From Novosphingobium sp. ST904 (GTDB lineage Bacteria; Pseudomonadota; Alphaproteobacteria; Sphingomonadales; Sphingomonadaceae): a DNA stretch of 64,000 nt. The position numbers and the translations under genes are program-made. The DNA lies in contig NZ_LGJH01000152.1 of assembly GCF_001298105.1 (NCBI RefSeq), forward strand, positions 48,815 to 112,814. The letters are read 5' to 3'. Shown here in pieces: positions 19,762 through 29,970 of the stretch; position 1 is the stretch's first letter; every line of letters starts with the position of its first letter. The notes under the pieces were generated by a model, which worked only from the letters and a program-made list of their open reading frames with translations, did no database searches and had not been told where the DNA came from.

Positions 19762-20976
19762 TCAGGCCGCCTGGCGCTGGCCTTCGCCGCCCTCGAACCA
19801 TTCGATCAACATAGTAAGCGTGTGCCGCAAGGTACGCTCCTGCTCGTCGAGACGGGCTTCCAGACGGGCCGCATGCGCGGCCGACTGCTCAAGCTGTTCC
19901 TGAAGCGCGGCGATGAGGGGATCATTACCCGAACCTGCCGGAACCTCCTTCTCCCGCTCGGCGCGGGCGGCAAGTTCCAGCACGGCATGCTGAAGCTCGT
20001 CGATCTGCGAATCGCGTTCCGCCAAGGCTGTCTCGATAAGGGCGATGGCCGCCTTGGCATCGAGGGCTTCGGAATGGTGCACCGGCGCTGCCGCCACTTG
20101 CGCCGCCGGCACGCCAGGCGCCGCTTCCGCCGCCGTCTCTCGCGGGCTGACGAGCGCGCGGGCGCCATCCTCATCGAGTTCGGCCAGCACTTCGGCCAGC
20201 ATCTGGAGATCGATCAACGAACGCTGCTCAACCGCACCAAGCAGCAGCAGGCGGTTGACGATCTGGTTGATCCGGCGCGGGATACCGCCGGTCGCCTCGT
20301 GGATTTCCGCGAAGACGCGATGATCGAAGCCCGGATTGCCCTTCCAGCCGACGCAGTTCAGGCGATGCTCGATATAGGGCTGCACTTCGCGCACCTGCAT
20401 CGCGGTAAGGTGGTGGGTGGCGATCACACGCTGGCGAAGCTGTTCGAGCTGATCGCTTTCAAGCAGGGTCGTGCGGAACTCCGGCTGGCCCAGCAGGAGC
20501 GTCTGCAGCAACGGATGCGAGCCAAGCTGGAAGTTCGACAGCATGCGCAGTTCCTCGATCGCGTCAACCGAGAGGTTCTGGGCCTCATCCACGATCAGCA
20601 GGCAGCGGCGACCGGCGCGCGCCTCGGCATGGAGAAAGCCCTCGATCGCCCCCAGCGCCGAAGCCTTGTCGTGCCCGGCGACCGGAAGGCCGAACGCCTG
20701 AGCGACGACGTGAACGATCTCCTCACCGTCAAGCGCGCTGGTGACGACGCAGGCAGCCGTGAGGCGCGCCGGGTCTATCGTCGCCATGAGGTGCGAGACC
20801 AGCGTCGATTTGCCTGCACCGACTTCACCGGTGATGACCACGAACCCTTCACCCTGGGCCAGCCCATAGCCGAGATAGGACAGCGCCTTTCGGTGCGTCA
20901 CGCTCTCGAAATAGAAGGCCGGATCGGGCGTAAGCTGGAAGGGCCGGCCCTCGAACCCGTAGAATTGGTCGAACAT
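19762..20976 (-). CDS. XrtA-associated ATPase (ExeA/AAA type)
   Basis: A 404-aa P-loop ATPase of the family restricted to PEP-CTERM/XrtA exopolysaccharide loci, related to ExeA/GspA. The N-terminus MFDQFYGFEGRPFQLTPDPAFYF is diagnostic; Walker A is GEVGAGKST at about 50-58 and Walker B LLIVDEAQNL at about 125-134; GGIPRRINQIVNRLLL is the sensor-2-like region. The C-terminal 120 residues are Ala/Glu-rich and predicted coiled coil. It may supply energy for, or organise, polymer assembly or export at the inner membrane. It lies between the outer-membrane barrel gene and the deacetylase gene. Confidence 0.92.
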   Translation of the reverse strand: MFDQFYGFEGRPFQLTPDPAFYFESVTHRKALSYLGYGLAQGEGFVVITGEVGAGKSTLVSHLMATIDPARLTAACVVTSALDGEEIVHVVAQAFGLPVAGHDKASALGAIEGFLHAEARAGRRCLLIVDEAQNLSVDAIEELRMLSNFQLGSHPLLQTLLLGQPEFRTTLLESDQLEQLRQRVIATHHLTAMQVREVQPYIEHRLNCVGWKGNPGFDHRVFAEIHEATGGIPRRINQIVNRLLLLGAVEQRSLIDLQMLAEVLAELDEDGARALVSPRETAAEAAPGVPAAQVAAAPVHHSEALDAKAAIALIETALAERDSQIDELQHAVLELAARAEREKEVPAGSGNDPLIAALQEQLEQSAAHAARLEARLDEQERTLRHTLTMLIEWFEGGEGQRQAA

Positions 20977-20994
20977 CCCTGCTCTCCTTCGAAA

Positions 20995-22715
20995 TCAGAA
21001 GCTGTAGCGCACGCCGGCGAGGGCGGACGCGGTCCAGTATTCTTCATACAAGGCATCGTCACGGCTCACGCCGTCGAGCCCGAGTGCCACCGTCGCCCTG
21101 AGGCGGCGGGCCAGCATACGGTAATAGCCGAGTGTGGCACCATAACCGTTAACATTGCCGACCAGCGGATCGTTGCTGGAAAGCCAGTTCGCATAGACGC
21201 TCGCCGACCATCCGGCTTCTCTGCCGAGTTGGCCGCTGAGATAGGCCGAGAGCCACCAGTTCTGGTCGATCACCCCGTCAGCCGCAGCCAACACGGTGTT
21301 CTGCGGAGCGATGAAATCGCGGCGGTCGTACCCGCCACCGATCCCCGCATCGAGGCGGCCGACCCTGCGCGAATAGCTCGCCGCCACGCCGCGCCCGCGG
21401 AACACGCCGATCGCACAGAGCCCAGCGCGCCCGAAAAGCAGTTGCTGCCGTCAAGCGAACTGACGCAGCCGCGCAGTTCGCCTGTCACGGGATCGCGCAC
21501 GGCCACGAAGTCATCCGGCAACTGATCGAGCGCGCGGTTGAGCTGGCCGCCGAACCCGCTGACATTGTCATAGACCGTGACGCTGAGCTGGCTGCGATCA
21601 TCCGGCGCATAGGCGAGGTTGCCGCCGAAGCTGGTCGATCCATAACGCCGGCCGAAGTGCGCCGAAAGCGAGGTGCGGCGGCTCGGCCGCCACATCACGG
21701 CCACGTCCCAGGTCAGGCCGCTGACGTCGTAAGCAAGTTCGCGCGGGACGCTCTTGTCGGTCTTGTAGCGACCGTCGCTGCCGATCACAGGGTTGCCATC
21801 GGCATCGCGCAGGGCATCGCGGCTGGACACTTCCACGTCCTCGTAACCGATGGCGCCCACCACCTGAACCGTGCGGCTTACCGGCACCGTTACCAGGGCC
21901 CGCGCCTGCATGTCCCGCACGCGCTGGTCGAGGTTGGAGATATCTTCCTGATAGAAGCTGCCCGCAGCGCCCAGCCCCACCGGTGCGATGACGTAAGGCG
22001 CCACGCCCGCCTCGATGTCGGCGATCTGCGTCACGCTCTTGTCGAAGACGTCGGCCGCCGCGCCGCCGGGTGTCGCGACGAAGGCGTCCGACTGTTCGAC
22101 CTTGGTGAAACCGGCCCGGTAATTGGCCGCGAAATCGACATCGCCCGCGCGCGTCCTGAACGAAGGTCCACCGTATACCGAGTAGACGTTGGTTGCCCCC
22201 CCGTCGTTCGCCAGACCGGGCGAAAGCGCAGAGCCGCCGTTCTGAACCCGCGCCTGGGTTGCAAGCGCGCCTGCTTCCAGCGTCAGGCCCGGCGTGATCG
22301 TGGTATAGCCGCGCACGATGCCGCTGATGGCATCGCCATCGGCTGCGCGCTTGCTCCAGCCGATGTAGCGTTCATAGCGGACGGACGCCGACAACGCATT
22401 GTTGCGCCCGGATATCCCCGCATCGACGCCCGCTGCCAGCTGAGTATAGGTGAGCACGTCGTTGCCCGGAGAAAGCTGCGCATCGACGACCTGATCGATC
22501 TCGATATAGGGCGTCACCTCGATCCGGGGGGAGCCCTTGCCTCCGCGCTTTCCGGAACGATCCTGCCGCCCCGACGACGGAGCGGAGGCGGCGACATCAT
22601 CGGAACCGGAGCCGACCTGGTCATAGCCGATCGTCTGGGCCTCCACCGGCACTGCCGCTGCCAGCGCAGCAGCCAGAGCGCCCAGGCCCAGCGGGGGCGA
22701 AAACACCGACTTCAT
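20995..22715 (-). CDS. Outer-membrane beta-barrel protein, XrtA-associated
   Basis: An exported protein of about 573 aa (corrected) of the XrtA/PEP-CTERM-associated outer-membrane family. A signal peptide (cleavage after VEAQ, about residue 27) is followed by a charged linker, then IEVTPYIEIDQV and repeated amphipathic strands ending in GVRYSF; the terminal Phe is the classic outer-membrane assembly signal. The frame breaks near 21413, inside GALGS / CAIGVFRGRG, and one base restores it. It probably forms the outer-membrane channel for the polysaccharide together with the Wza-like lipoprotein, or modulates it. The start overlaps the BY-kinase stop. Confidence 0.87.
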
Positions 22716-23749
22716 CCCTTGTATCCGTAATAGGAGCCGAAGCGGCGGCCGCTCGGGCTGAAATGCGTACCATTGAGCAGCAGCTGGACGTTGGGACAGG
22801 CCCCCAGCAAAGAGATCGCATCTTCCAGCGCGCCCTGCCCGGTCCGGTCCGCGCGCACGATGACCACGGTCTGCCCGACGTATTTCGCCAGTTCGGCCGC
22901 GGGCGATGCCGCAAGGGCGGGCGGCGAATCGAAAATCACGATGCGATGCGGCGCGTTCTCGGTCAGCCTGTCGAGTATCCGCGCGGTTCGGGATGAGGCG
23001 ATATATTCGCTGTCATTGATGGTCGCATCGCCCGCCGGCATGACCCAGAGCCCGGGAATATCGGTGCCGAGCACACATTCGGCGGGATCGATCGTCTCGT
23101 CCATCAATGCGTCCATCAACCCCGGACCGCCGGGAAGCCCCAGCGCGGAAAGGATCGAAGGCTTGGCGAAATCGGCATCGACGAGGAGAACCTCGCTTTC
23201 CTTCTCAGCCGCAATCGACAGCGCGAGATTGAGCGCGCAGTACGTCTTGCCCTCGCCCGGATGCGGCGAACTGATCAGTACGCGCTGTGCGGCGGCGCCT
23301 GCTTTCTGACGCCGCAAATCGGCCGCCTGCACCAGCAACTGCCGTTTGACGATGCGGAATTCTTCCAGAAGCGCGGTCACGGTGCCCTCCGGCACGATCA
23401 GCCCTTGCTCGCGCAGCAGTTCGCGATCGATCGGGTGATGCTCACCGGCGAAGGCCGTGGGGGCCAGGTAAGCGGCTGCAACCGGCTCGGCTACATCGCG
23501 CGCTGGCGCTGGAGGGGGCGTTGGCGCGGCGAACGGCGGTGAAGCAGGCGAAGACACAGCGGGTGTTTCGGCAGCGGACGCTGCATCGTCAGCGGGCCTT
23601 GCGGAGACAACAGGCTCGGCCGGAAGCGGAACCGGCCGAGCGATCATGCTGTTGAAATCGAAATGTCCGGCAGCGCGTTCGATCAGCGATTCGCCGGGGC
23701 CGCGCTTTCTGGTCTGTCCGGGCGCGGGAATTTTGCTGTGTTCGGTCAT
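22712..23749 (-). CDS. BY-kinase-type tyrosine kinase, XrtA-associated
   Basis: A 345-aa cytoplasmic bacterial tyrosine kinase (CpsD/Wzc-C type) that controls polymer length with its membrane partner, the Wzz-like protein encoded just upstream. A Pro/Ala-rich N-terminal stretch (about 40-95) precedes the kinase: Walker A SSPHPGEGKT at about 158-167, Walker A' VLLVDADF at about 187-194 and Walker B IVIFDSPPAL at about 268-277. The C-terminus GSYYGYKG carries the tyrosine cluster used for autophosphorylation. The kinase and its activating membrane protein are separate here, as in Gram-positive systems and other XrtA loci. Confidence 0.92.
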   Translation of the reverse strand: MTEHSKIPAPGQTRKRGPGESLIERAAGHFDFNSMIARPVPLPAEPVVSARPADDAASAAETPAVSSPASPPFAAPTPPPAPARDVAEPVAAAYLAPTAFAGEHHPIDRELLREQGLIVPEGTVTALLEEFRIVKRQLLVQAADLRRQKAGAAAQRVLISSPHPGEGKTYCALNLALSIAAEKESEVLLVDADFAKPSILSALGLPGGPGLMDALMDETIDPAECVLGTDIPGLWVMPAGDATINDSEYIASSRTARILDRLTENAPHRIVIFDSPPALAASPAAELAKYVGQTVVIVRADRTGQGALEDAISLLGACPNVQLLLNGTHFSPSGRRFGSYYGYKG

Positions 23750-23758
23750 TACCGTTCC

Positions 23759-25281
23759 TCAGGCCACCATGCCGCGCTGGATAAACTCAACCGCAAGCAA
23801 CACCACGAACAGGCCGCACAAAGCCGCGCCGCCGCCGATGAAGTACTTGAGGCGGCGCTTGCGAAGCTGGCGCACGCCGTCCGTGAGATTTTGCGAGATT
23901 GCGCCGAGCACCGGCAGCCCCGTCGCCCGTTCGAGACTCGCCGTCGTCGCGAAGACCGAACGGACCTTGCTGAGCGCAAAAGCACCTGCGCAGCCGCCCA
24001 CGACGCCGGCGATCAGCACGCCGAACAGCAGCAAGGGCCGATTGGGGGCCACCGGCTTGCGCGGCGTCGTCGGCGGATCGACCACCTGAAACTTCACCGC
24101 CTCGCGGCCGGTCTTCACTTCGCCGCGCAGGCGCAGTTCCTCCCGGTCCTGGAGAAGCTTGTCGTATTGCTGGCGCAGGACGTCGTAGTCCCGATTGATG
24201 CGCTGGGCCTCGGTCGCAAGTTCGGGGTCCTGGATCGCGGAGGCCGTGAGCGAGGCTACGTCCGATTGCAGCGCCGCCTTTCGCGACGTCAGCGCCTGGA
24301 CGTTGGCCTGCCGCTCGGCACGGATCGACTGGAGTGAGCTATAGGCGGGGTTCGGCGTACCCGTGCCGCTGGCCGCTTCCTGCGCTGCAGGACCGCGAAG
24401 CGCTGCAATCTGGTTTCGCGCCGCGATCACGTCTGGATGGCTGTCGGTCAGGCCGCGCGCGCGCATTCCGGCCAGTTCCGACTGGGCCTGCGCCAATGCG
24501 CCCGAAGCCCCGCCGGCAGTTCCTCCGGCGATCGTGCGGGGCGTACCGGCAAGCTGGCCGTCGATCGCGGCAAGCGCGCTCTGGGCAGCGGAAAGATCCG
24601 CGTCGAGATCGCGAAGCTGCGTGCGCGAGCTTTCCAGCCGCTGCGCCACTGCTGCCCCGCCCAGCGCCATTTCGGGGTGCTGGGCCTCGAAAGTGGTGCG
24701 GCGCTGTTCCGCCGATTCAAGTTCCTTTTCGCGCTGGCGCAGCTGCTGGTTCACGAACTCCAGCGTCTCCACCATGTCACCGCGATCGCCCGACAGGTTT
24801 TCCTCGCGAAAAATGTCGATCAGCTTCTGCGCCACTTCACGGGCAAGCTGGGCATTCTCGGCATCGGAGAAAGAGGAATAGTTCGCGGTCGCAGTGATCT
24901 CGAACAGGTTGTCCTGCTGGCTGACCACGGACACGTTCTTGCCAAGGCCGAGAACCGTGGATTCCATCTGCTTGGGAGACTGGATCGTATCGCCCAGCCG
25001 CGTGCCGCGCACGACCTTCTCGAGGTTCACGGCGCTGGTCAGGGTTTGCCGGATGCGCTCGATATCGCGCTTCTTGTCGGCCACGCCGATACCCACCTGC
25101 TCAGCCAGGGCGTCATCGAGCTGGATGAAGATGCGGGCTTTGGATTCGTAAGAATTGGGGATCAGGGCCACGACCAGCCAGCCCAGCAGGCAGATCGCCC
25201 AGGCCGCCGCAAGCGCGATCCAGCGCCGGTGCCAGACGCTGTGGAGGGCGGCGAGCAGTTCTTCGTAAAGGCCGTTCATCG
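23759..25281 (-). CDS. Chain-length determinant (Wzz-like), XrtA-associated
   Basis: A 507-aa inner-membrane polysaccharide co-polymerase. A cytoplasmic N-terminus MNGLYEELLAALHSVWHRRW leads into TM1 (about 21-41); a long periplasmic coiled-coil region follows (about 42-430), and TM2 near 433-455 has the Pro-rich PPTTPRKPVAPNRP lead-in. A further C-terminal hydrophobic segment (about 485-505) ends at MVA. It sets polysaccharide chain length and activates the adjacent BY-kinase (10 bp downstream). I chose 25281; the ORF extends 58 bp upstream but would overlap the Wza-like gene. Confidence 0.92.
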
Positions 25282-25307
25282 CGCCAATCCCATCTCGCGC
25301 CCGATCC

Positions 25308-25952
25308 TCAGAACATGCTTTCAGGGATGATAATAACATCGCCGGGGTTCAGCATGACGTTTGCCTTGCTGTCGCCCTTCTTGAGCAGATCGCCCAGACG
25401 CAGGGCATATTCCGTCTGCTTGCCTGCCGTCTTGTCGAAGCGGATCAAGCGTGCGCGATTGCCGGCAGCATATTCCGACAGACCGCCCACCGCGATCATC
25501 GCATCCAGCACGGTCATGTTTGCACGATAGGGAATGGAAGCCGGTTTCTCGGTCGCGCCGACGACGCGGACCTGCTGGCTGTACGTGCCGGCAAACCCGT
25601 CCACGATGACCGAAACCAGAGGGTCCTCGATATATTGGGAGAGCTGCAGGCGGATATCCTCCGCCAGCATGGCCGGGGTCTTGCCCACCGCAGGCATGTC
25701 CGCGATCAGCGGCGTGGTGATGCGGCCATCGGGCCGAACCTGAACCTTCGCGCCGAGTTCGGGGTTGCGCCAGACGAACACGGTGAGCTGGTCCAGCGGA
25801 CCGATGATGTACTCCTCGCTCGGCCCCTCCTGCATCGCAACGAACTGCGCGGGTGGAAGCTGGGGGCCGGACGCAGGCCCCGCACAGCCTGTCAGGACGA
25901 CGCTGGCAAGCGCAGAGGCAGCCAGGAGTCGGGTCGGACGGCGGTGCGGCAT
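25308..25952 (-). CDS. Polysaccharide export lipoprotein (Wza-like), XrtA-associated
   Basis: A 214-aa periplasmic/outer-membrane lipoprotein and first gene of the XrtA export operon. A signal peptide with lipobox LTGC (Cys about 23) is followed by the poly_export domain (EEYIIGPLDQLTVFVWRNPELG) and SLBB-like domains (VRVVGATEKPASIPYR, LNPGDVIIIPESMF). It forms or completes the secretion channel. It is shorter than E. coli Wza (about 380 aa), as usual for this family. The promoter should lie in the 171 bp upstream, before the decarboxylase gene. Confidence 0.92.
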   Translation of the reverse strand: MPHRRPTRLLAASALASVVLTGCAGPASGPQLPPAQFVAMQEGPSEEYIIGPLDQLTVFVWRNPELGAKVQVRPDGRITTPLIADMPAVGKTPAMLAEDIRLQLSQYIEDPLVSVIVDGFAGTYSQQVRVVGATEKPASIPYRANMTVLDAMIAVGGLSEYAAGNRARLIRFDKTAGKQTEYALRLGDLLKKGDSKANVMLNPGDVIIIPESMF

Positions 25953-26123
25953 AAGCTCTTCCCTTCAGGCGCCGGCCTGCCGATCGCTGTTACGATGCGG
26001 CAAACGTGGCAAAATCCAGCCTGCGCTATCGCCTAAAAGGGTGAACATTGCGTTAGCCTTCACCAACCGATTGGCACCCGGTCCCGCATTGGGACAACAT
26101 GCCTGTCGAATGCTAACCGTGCT

Positions 26124-27350
26124 TCAGACCAGCATTTCCAGTGCCGCCCCCTGCCCGAGGAACTGCGCCGGGCTCGCCGAGGCGCCGTAAGCGCCGGCAC
26201 AGAACACCGCGACCAGATCGCCGACTTCGGCCCGCGGAAAGCCTCCCTTGTCCGCCAGCTTGTCCAGCGGAGTGCAGAGGCAGCCGACAATTGACGCTTC
26301 CTCCTCGACCGGCGCATCGAAGCGCGTGGCGATGGCCGAAGGGTAGTTGCGCCGCACCACCGTTCCGAAGTTTCCGGACGCGGCCAACTGATGGTGAAGG
26401 CCGCCATCGGTAACGAGGAAAACTTCGCCGTGGCTTTCCTTCCGGTCAATCACGCGAGCAATATAAACACCTGATTCGCCAACGAGATAGCGCCCAAGTT
26501 CGATGCAGAACGCGGTCTCGTGCAGAACATCGGGCAAGCGCTCGAAACGCTCGGCCAGACGCTCGCCGACAAGGGCCAGATCGACCGGAGTATCTCCCGG
26601 GAAGTAGGGAATGCCGAGCCCCCCGCCGAGATTGCAGTGCGGCAAGGCCGCGCCGCTCTCTTCCGCGAGCCTTGCGGCCAGATCGAGCGCCTGCCCCTGC
26701 GTTTCCGCAATGGCTGATGCGTCCAGCGCCTGGCTGCCCGCGAATATGTGAAATCCGCGCCACTCCGCCCCGCTGGACACCACTTCGCGCACGAGCTCAG
26801 GCACTCGCGCGGCATCGATTCCGAACGGCTTTGCGCCGCCACCCATCTTCATGCCCGATCCCTTGAGATCGAAATCGGGGTTCACGCGAATGGCGAGGCG
26901 CGGAGTAACGCCAAGCGTTTCAGCGATTCCGATGGCGCGGCGGGCCTCGGCCTCCGATTCGAGGTTGAGCGTCACGCCGGCGCGGATTGCGGCGTCCAGT
27001 TCACGGTCACGCTTGCCCGGGCCAGCAAAGCTGACTTGCGCAGGATCGATGCCTGCCGCCCGCACGATCGCCAACTCGCCGCCGGAGGCAATGTCGAAAC
27101 CGTCGACCAGCCCGTCCATCAGCGACAACAGGGGCGGGAAAGGATTGGCCTTCACGGCATAATGCAGCGCCAGCCGCTCCGGCATGGCCACCCGGATATC
27201 GGCAACGCGCCTGCGCACGAGATTTGCGCTGTAGAGAAACAGGGGCGTATCCCCTGCCTGCTCCACCCAATCCGTAACCGGCCTGCCGCCCACCACCAGA
27301 ACACCGCGCGCAGCTTCGAAGCCCGCCGGAATCGGACCGAGCGGCTTCAT
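26124..27350 (-). CDS. PLP-dependent decarboxylase, exosortase A-associated
   Basis: A fold-type III PLP decarboxylase of 408 aa, related to diaminopimelate and ornithine decarboxylases, of the family seen only in XrtA loci. The PLP lysine is in LHYAVKANPFP (about residue 69); HIFAGSQ, NLGGGLGIPYFPGD, LGRYLVGESG and the C-terminal FCAGAYGASASP active-site motif are present. The start overlaps the ligase stop as ATGA. With the acyl-adenylating enzyme and the ACP encoded 2.6 kb away it suggests activation, loading and decarboxylation of an amino-acid-like group; the real substrate is unknown. Confidence 0.9.
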   Translation of the reverse strand: MKPLGPIPAGFEAARGVLVVGGRPVTDWVEQAGDTPLFLYSANLVRRRVADIRVAMPERLALHYAVKANPFPPLLSLMDGLVDGFDIASGGELAIVRAAGIDPAQVSFAGPGKRDRELDAAIRAGVTLNLESEAEARRAIGIAETLGVTPRLAIRVNPDFDLKGSGMKMGGGAKPFGIDAARVPELVREVVSSGAEWRGFHIFAGSQALDASAIAETQGQALDLAARLAEESGAALPHCNLGGGLGIPYFPGDTPVDLALVGERLAERFERLPDVLHETAFCIELGRYLVGESGVYIARVIDRKESHGEVFLVTDGGLHHQLAASGNFGTVVRRNYPSAIATRFDAPVEEEASIVGCLCTPLDKLADKGGFPRAEVGDLVAVFCAGAYGASASPAQFLGQGAALEMLV

Positions 27351-28879
27351 GCGCCTGCCCCCGCGAGTTCGGCGGCAAGACCGTTCCTGTCGATCTTGCC
27401 ATTCGGCCCGACAGGCATTGAATCGCGCCAGTGGATCACTTTGGGTTGCATGAAATTCGGTAGTTCCTGCATGAGTTTACGCGGCAATTCCGAGGTTGTT
27501 TCGAAGCCCGGTGAAGCGCGGACAACCAGATGCACCGCCTGCCCAAGGCGCGCGTCCGGCATGCCCAGGGCAACGGCTTCAACCACGAGACCTGTCGCAA
27601 GCGCGGCTTCCTCAACCTCCTGCGGGCTGATGCGGTTACCGGCGCTCTTGATCATGGCGTCGCGGCGACCGACGAAATAGAGCAGCCCATCCGCACTGCG
27701 CCGCACCCTGTCACCGGACCACACCGCCATGCCGCCATAGTGGGAGCCGAGGGGCGCCGGCTTGTAGCGCTCAGCTGTGCGCTCCTGATCGCGCCAGTAG
27801 CCTTGCGCCACCAATGGGCCGCAGTGGACCAGTTCGCCTTCCTCGTCATCGGCAGCGATAAAGCCCGCATCGTTGACGACCAGCACTTCCGCGTGCGGGA
27901 TCGCCTTCCCCATCGAAGTGGGATGACTGTCGATCAACGAAGGGTCGAGGTAAGTGGAACGGAACGCCTCCGTAAGGCCGTACATCGCGAAAAGGCGGGC
28001 ACCGGGGAACAGCCTGCGCATCCTGCGGACGAGATCGACAGTGAGCGCACCGCCGCTGTTGGTCAATCGGCGCAGTTTTCCGGCCGTTTCACCCGGCCAA
28101 TCCAGCTCGCAGACCTGCACCCATAGCGGCGGCACGGCCGCGAGCGTGGTGATCCCGTGTCGGTCCACCGCCTTCATGACATCGCGCGGCACCAGATAGT
28201 CCAGCGGAACCACGCAGCCACCGGCGTACCATGTCGAAAGAAGCTGGTTCTGCCCGTAATCGAACGATAGCGGCAATACCGCCAGGGTCCGGTCATCGGG
28301 AGCGAGACCAAGGTAGTCGGCCACGCTTTCCGCGCCCAGCCACATATTGGCATGGCTGAGCATCACGCCCTTGGGCCGCCCCGTGGAGCCGCTGGTGTAG
28401 AGGATCGCCGCCAGATCATCGGGATCGGCCTGCGAAGGCGCCAGTTCTCCATCCAGCATTGCAGCATCGGCCAGCGCCGCGGCTTCATCGACCAGACGGC
28501 AATCGGCGGGCACGTCCGCTTCGGCAAGCGAGGCCAGCCGAGAAGGCGTGCCGATCAGCATGACCGCGCCGCTATCTGCCAGGATATGCGCGACCTGCCC
28601 ATGCTTGAGCAACGGATTGACCGGCACATGCACCAGTCCCGCGCGCGCGGCCGCCAACGGGAGCAGGCAGGTCAGTTCCCCCTTTGCCGCCCATGAAGCG
28701 ATACGCGCGCCTTTTGCCGGAACTTCCACTGCGAGCCACGCCGCAAGTCTGGAGACACGCGATCTTAAGGCCTTGTAGTCCAGCACTTCTCCGCGCAGCA
28801 CCAGGGCCTCGGCCGAATCCTCTCCCCGAAGGGCGAGATGGTCGAGCGGCAGGATCGGCTTTTCGGTACTGCCGGGCAT
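27347..28879 (-). CDS. Acyl-CoA ligase (AMP-forming), exosortase A-associated
   Basis: An ANL-superfamily adenylating enzyme of about 510 aa. Motifs: YTSGSTGRPKGV (P-loop-like A3) at about 162-173, NSGGALT, MYGLTEAFRST (A5), and GDRVRRSADGLLYFVGRRDAMIKSAGNRISPQEVEE (A7-A8), ending with the A10 lysine GKIDRNGL. It should activate a carboxylate as acyl-AMP and pass it to CoA or, more likely here, to the nearby ACP. I use the start at 28879 (MPGSTEK); the ATG at 28921 would overlap the divergent gene. It is coupled to the PLP decarboxylase by an ATGA overlap. Confidence 0.9.
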   Translation of the reverse strand: MPGSTEKPILPLDHLALRGEDSAEALVLRGEVLDYKALRSRVSRLAAWLAVEVPAKGARIASWAAKGELTCLLPLAAARAGLVHVPVNPLLKHGQVAHILADSGAVMLIGTPSRLASLAEADVPADCRLVDEAAALADAAMLDGELAPSQADPDDLAAILYTSGSTGRPKGVMLSHANMWLGAESVADYLGLAPDDRTLAVLPLSFDYGQNQLLSTWYAGGCVVPLDYLVPRDVMKAVDRHGITTLAAVPPLWVQVCELDWPGETAGKLRRLTNSGGALTVDLVRRMRRLFPGARLFAMYGLTEAFRSTYLDPSLIDSHPTSMGKAIPHAEVLVVNDAGFIAADDEEGELVHCGPLVAQGYWRDQERTAERYKPAPLGSHYGGMAVWSGDRVRRSADGLLYFVGRRDAMIKSAGNRISPQEVEEAALATGLVVEAVALGMPDARLGQAVHLVVRASPGFETTSELPRKLMQELPNFMQPKVIHWRDSMPVGPNGKIDRNGLAAELAGAGA

Positions 28880-28914
28880 GACGGGGAAAGGCTCCGAAAG
28901 GGTTCGAACGGGAC

Positions 28915-29931
28915 GTGGCAAAGGTCGATTATCACCGCGATCTTAAGCAAGTGCAATCGGACGGCCAGCTAGCGCTGTGGCTTTCCGGGGGCAACCAGCA
29001 CGCCCCTTTCGACCGTATCGAATGGTTTCGGGCGCTGGCGGAGCATTGCGTTCCAGACGCCTTTATCGCCGCGGCGTGTGACGGCGAGGATTTTGCGGTA
29101 CTGCCCCTGCGGGGAGCATCCGGGCACCTTCACGCACTGTCGAACTGGTATACCTTCCGCTTCCGCCCGCTCTGTTCAGGCGCAGAACGGCCATTGGCGG
29201 TACTGGCGGGCGACCTTGCCGGAAAGGCCCGCCGCATCACGCTGAGCGGCGTACCGGACGAGGACGGCAGCGCCGCCCTGCTCGAACGCGCCTTCCGCAA
29301 GGCAGGCTGGCTCGTCCGCCGCGAGATTTGCGACAGCAATCATGTCCTGCCGTTAGCCGGTCGCAGCTACGCGCACTATCTCGCCTCGCGCCCCGGCAAC
29401 TTGCGCACGACGCTGAAACGCAAGGCGGGCAAGCTCGATGTCGAAGTTCTCACCCGTTTCGATGCCGCAGCCTGGGCAGCCTACGAAGCGATCTATGCCG
29501 AAAGCTGGAAGCCCGAGGAAGGCAGCCCCGCATTCCTGCGCGCCTTCGCGCAAGCCGAAGGTTCTGCGGGACGACTGCGGATGGGCATTGCGCGCTGCGG
29601 CGGACAGGCCATCGCCGCGCAGATGTGGACGGTCGAACATGGCACGGCATGGATACACAAACTCGCTCACCGGGAAGCGGCGAAGCACCTCTCCCCCGGC
29701 TCGGTCCTGAGCGCGGCGCTTTTCCGCCATGTGATCGACACGGACGATGTCGAACTCGTGGATTTCGGTACAGGCGACGATCCGTACAAGCGGGACTGGA
29801 TGGAATTTGTGCGTCCGCGATACCGGCTCGACATGTTCCGCCCCGGGTCTCCGCTGAATTGGCCTCGTCTGGGGCGTGATATCTTGCGGGCAGGGCTTGA
29901 GCGCCTTGCCGCAACCGCGAAGCGCGGCTAG
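28915..29931 (+). CDS. FemAB-like GNAT acyltransferase of the XrtA locus
   Basis: A 338-aa GNAT protein (FemAB/BioF2-like acetyltransferase domain), the second of this type in the locus but not a close copy of the one at 17789-18864. Visible motifs are RPGNLRTTLKRKAGKL at about 161-176, WKPEEGSPAFLRAF, RLRMGIARCGGQAIAAQMWTV, WIHKLAHREAAKHLSPGSVLSAALFRHV and DFGTGDDPYKRDWM. The start is GTG; no ATG occurs near it. It is head-to-head with the ligase with only 35 bp between starts. Next come the ACP and two hydrolase genes on the same strand. It may transfer the ACP-bound group to the polymer, which is inference from context. Confidence 0.85.
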   Translation: MAKVDYHRDLKQVQSDGQLALWLSGGNQHAPFDRIEWFRALAEHCVPDAFIAAACDGEDFAVLPLRGASGHLHALSNWYTFRFRPLCSGAERPLAVLAGDLAGKARRITLSGVPDEDGSAALLERAFRKAGWLVRREICDSNHVLPLAGRSYAHYLASRPGNLRTTLKRKAGKLDVEVLTRFDAAAWAAYEAIYAESWKPEEGSPAFLRAFAQAEGSAGRLRMGIARCGGQAIAAQMWTVEHGTAWIHKLAHREAAKHLSPGSVLSAALFRHVIDTDDVELVDFGTGDDPYKRDWMEFVRPRYRLDMFRPGSPLNWPRLGRDILRAGLERLAATAKRG

Positions 29932-29970
29932 AGGCGCGGGGTTAACGACAAATGCCCGAAGAGAGGGGCC

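Noticed and set aside
19549..21525. A 658-codon plus-strand ORF across the XrtA ATPase and deacetylase genes
   Set aside because: Antisense shadow of well-recognised minus-strand genes; no family similarity.
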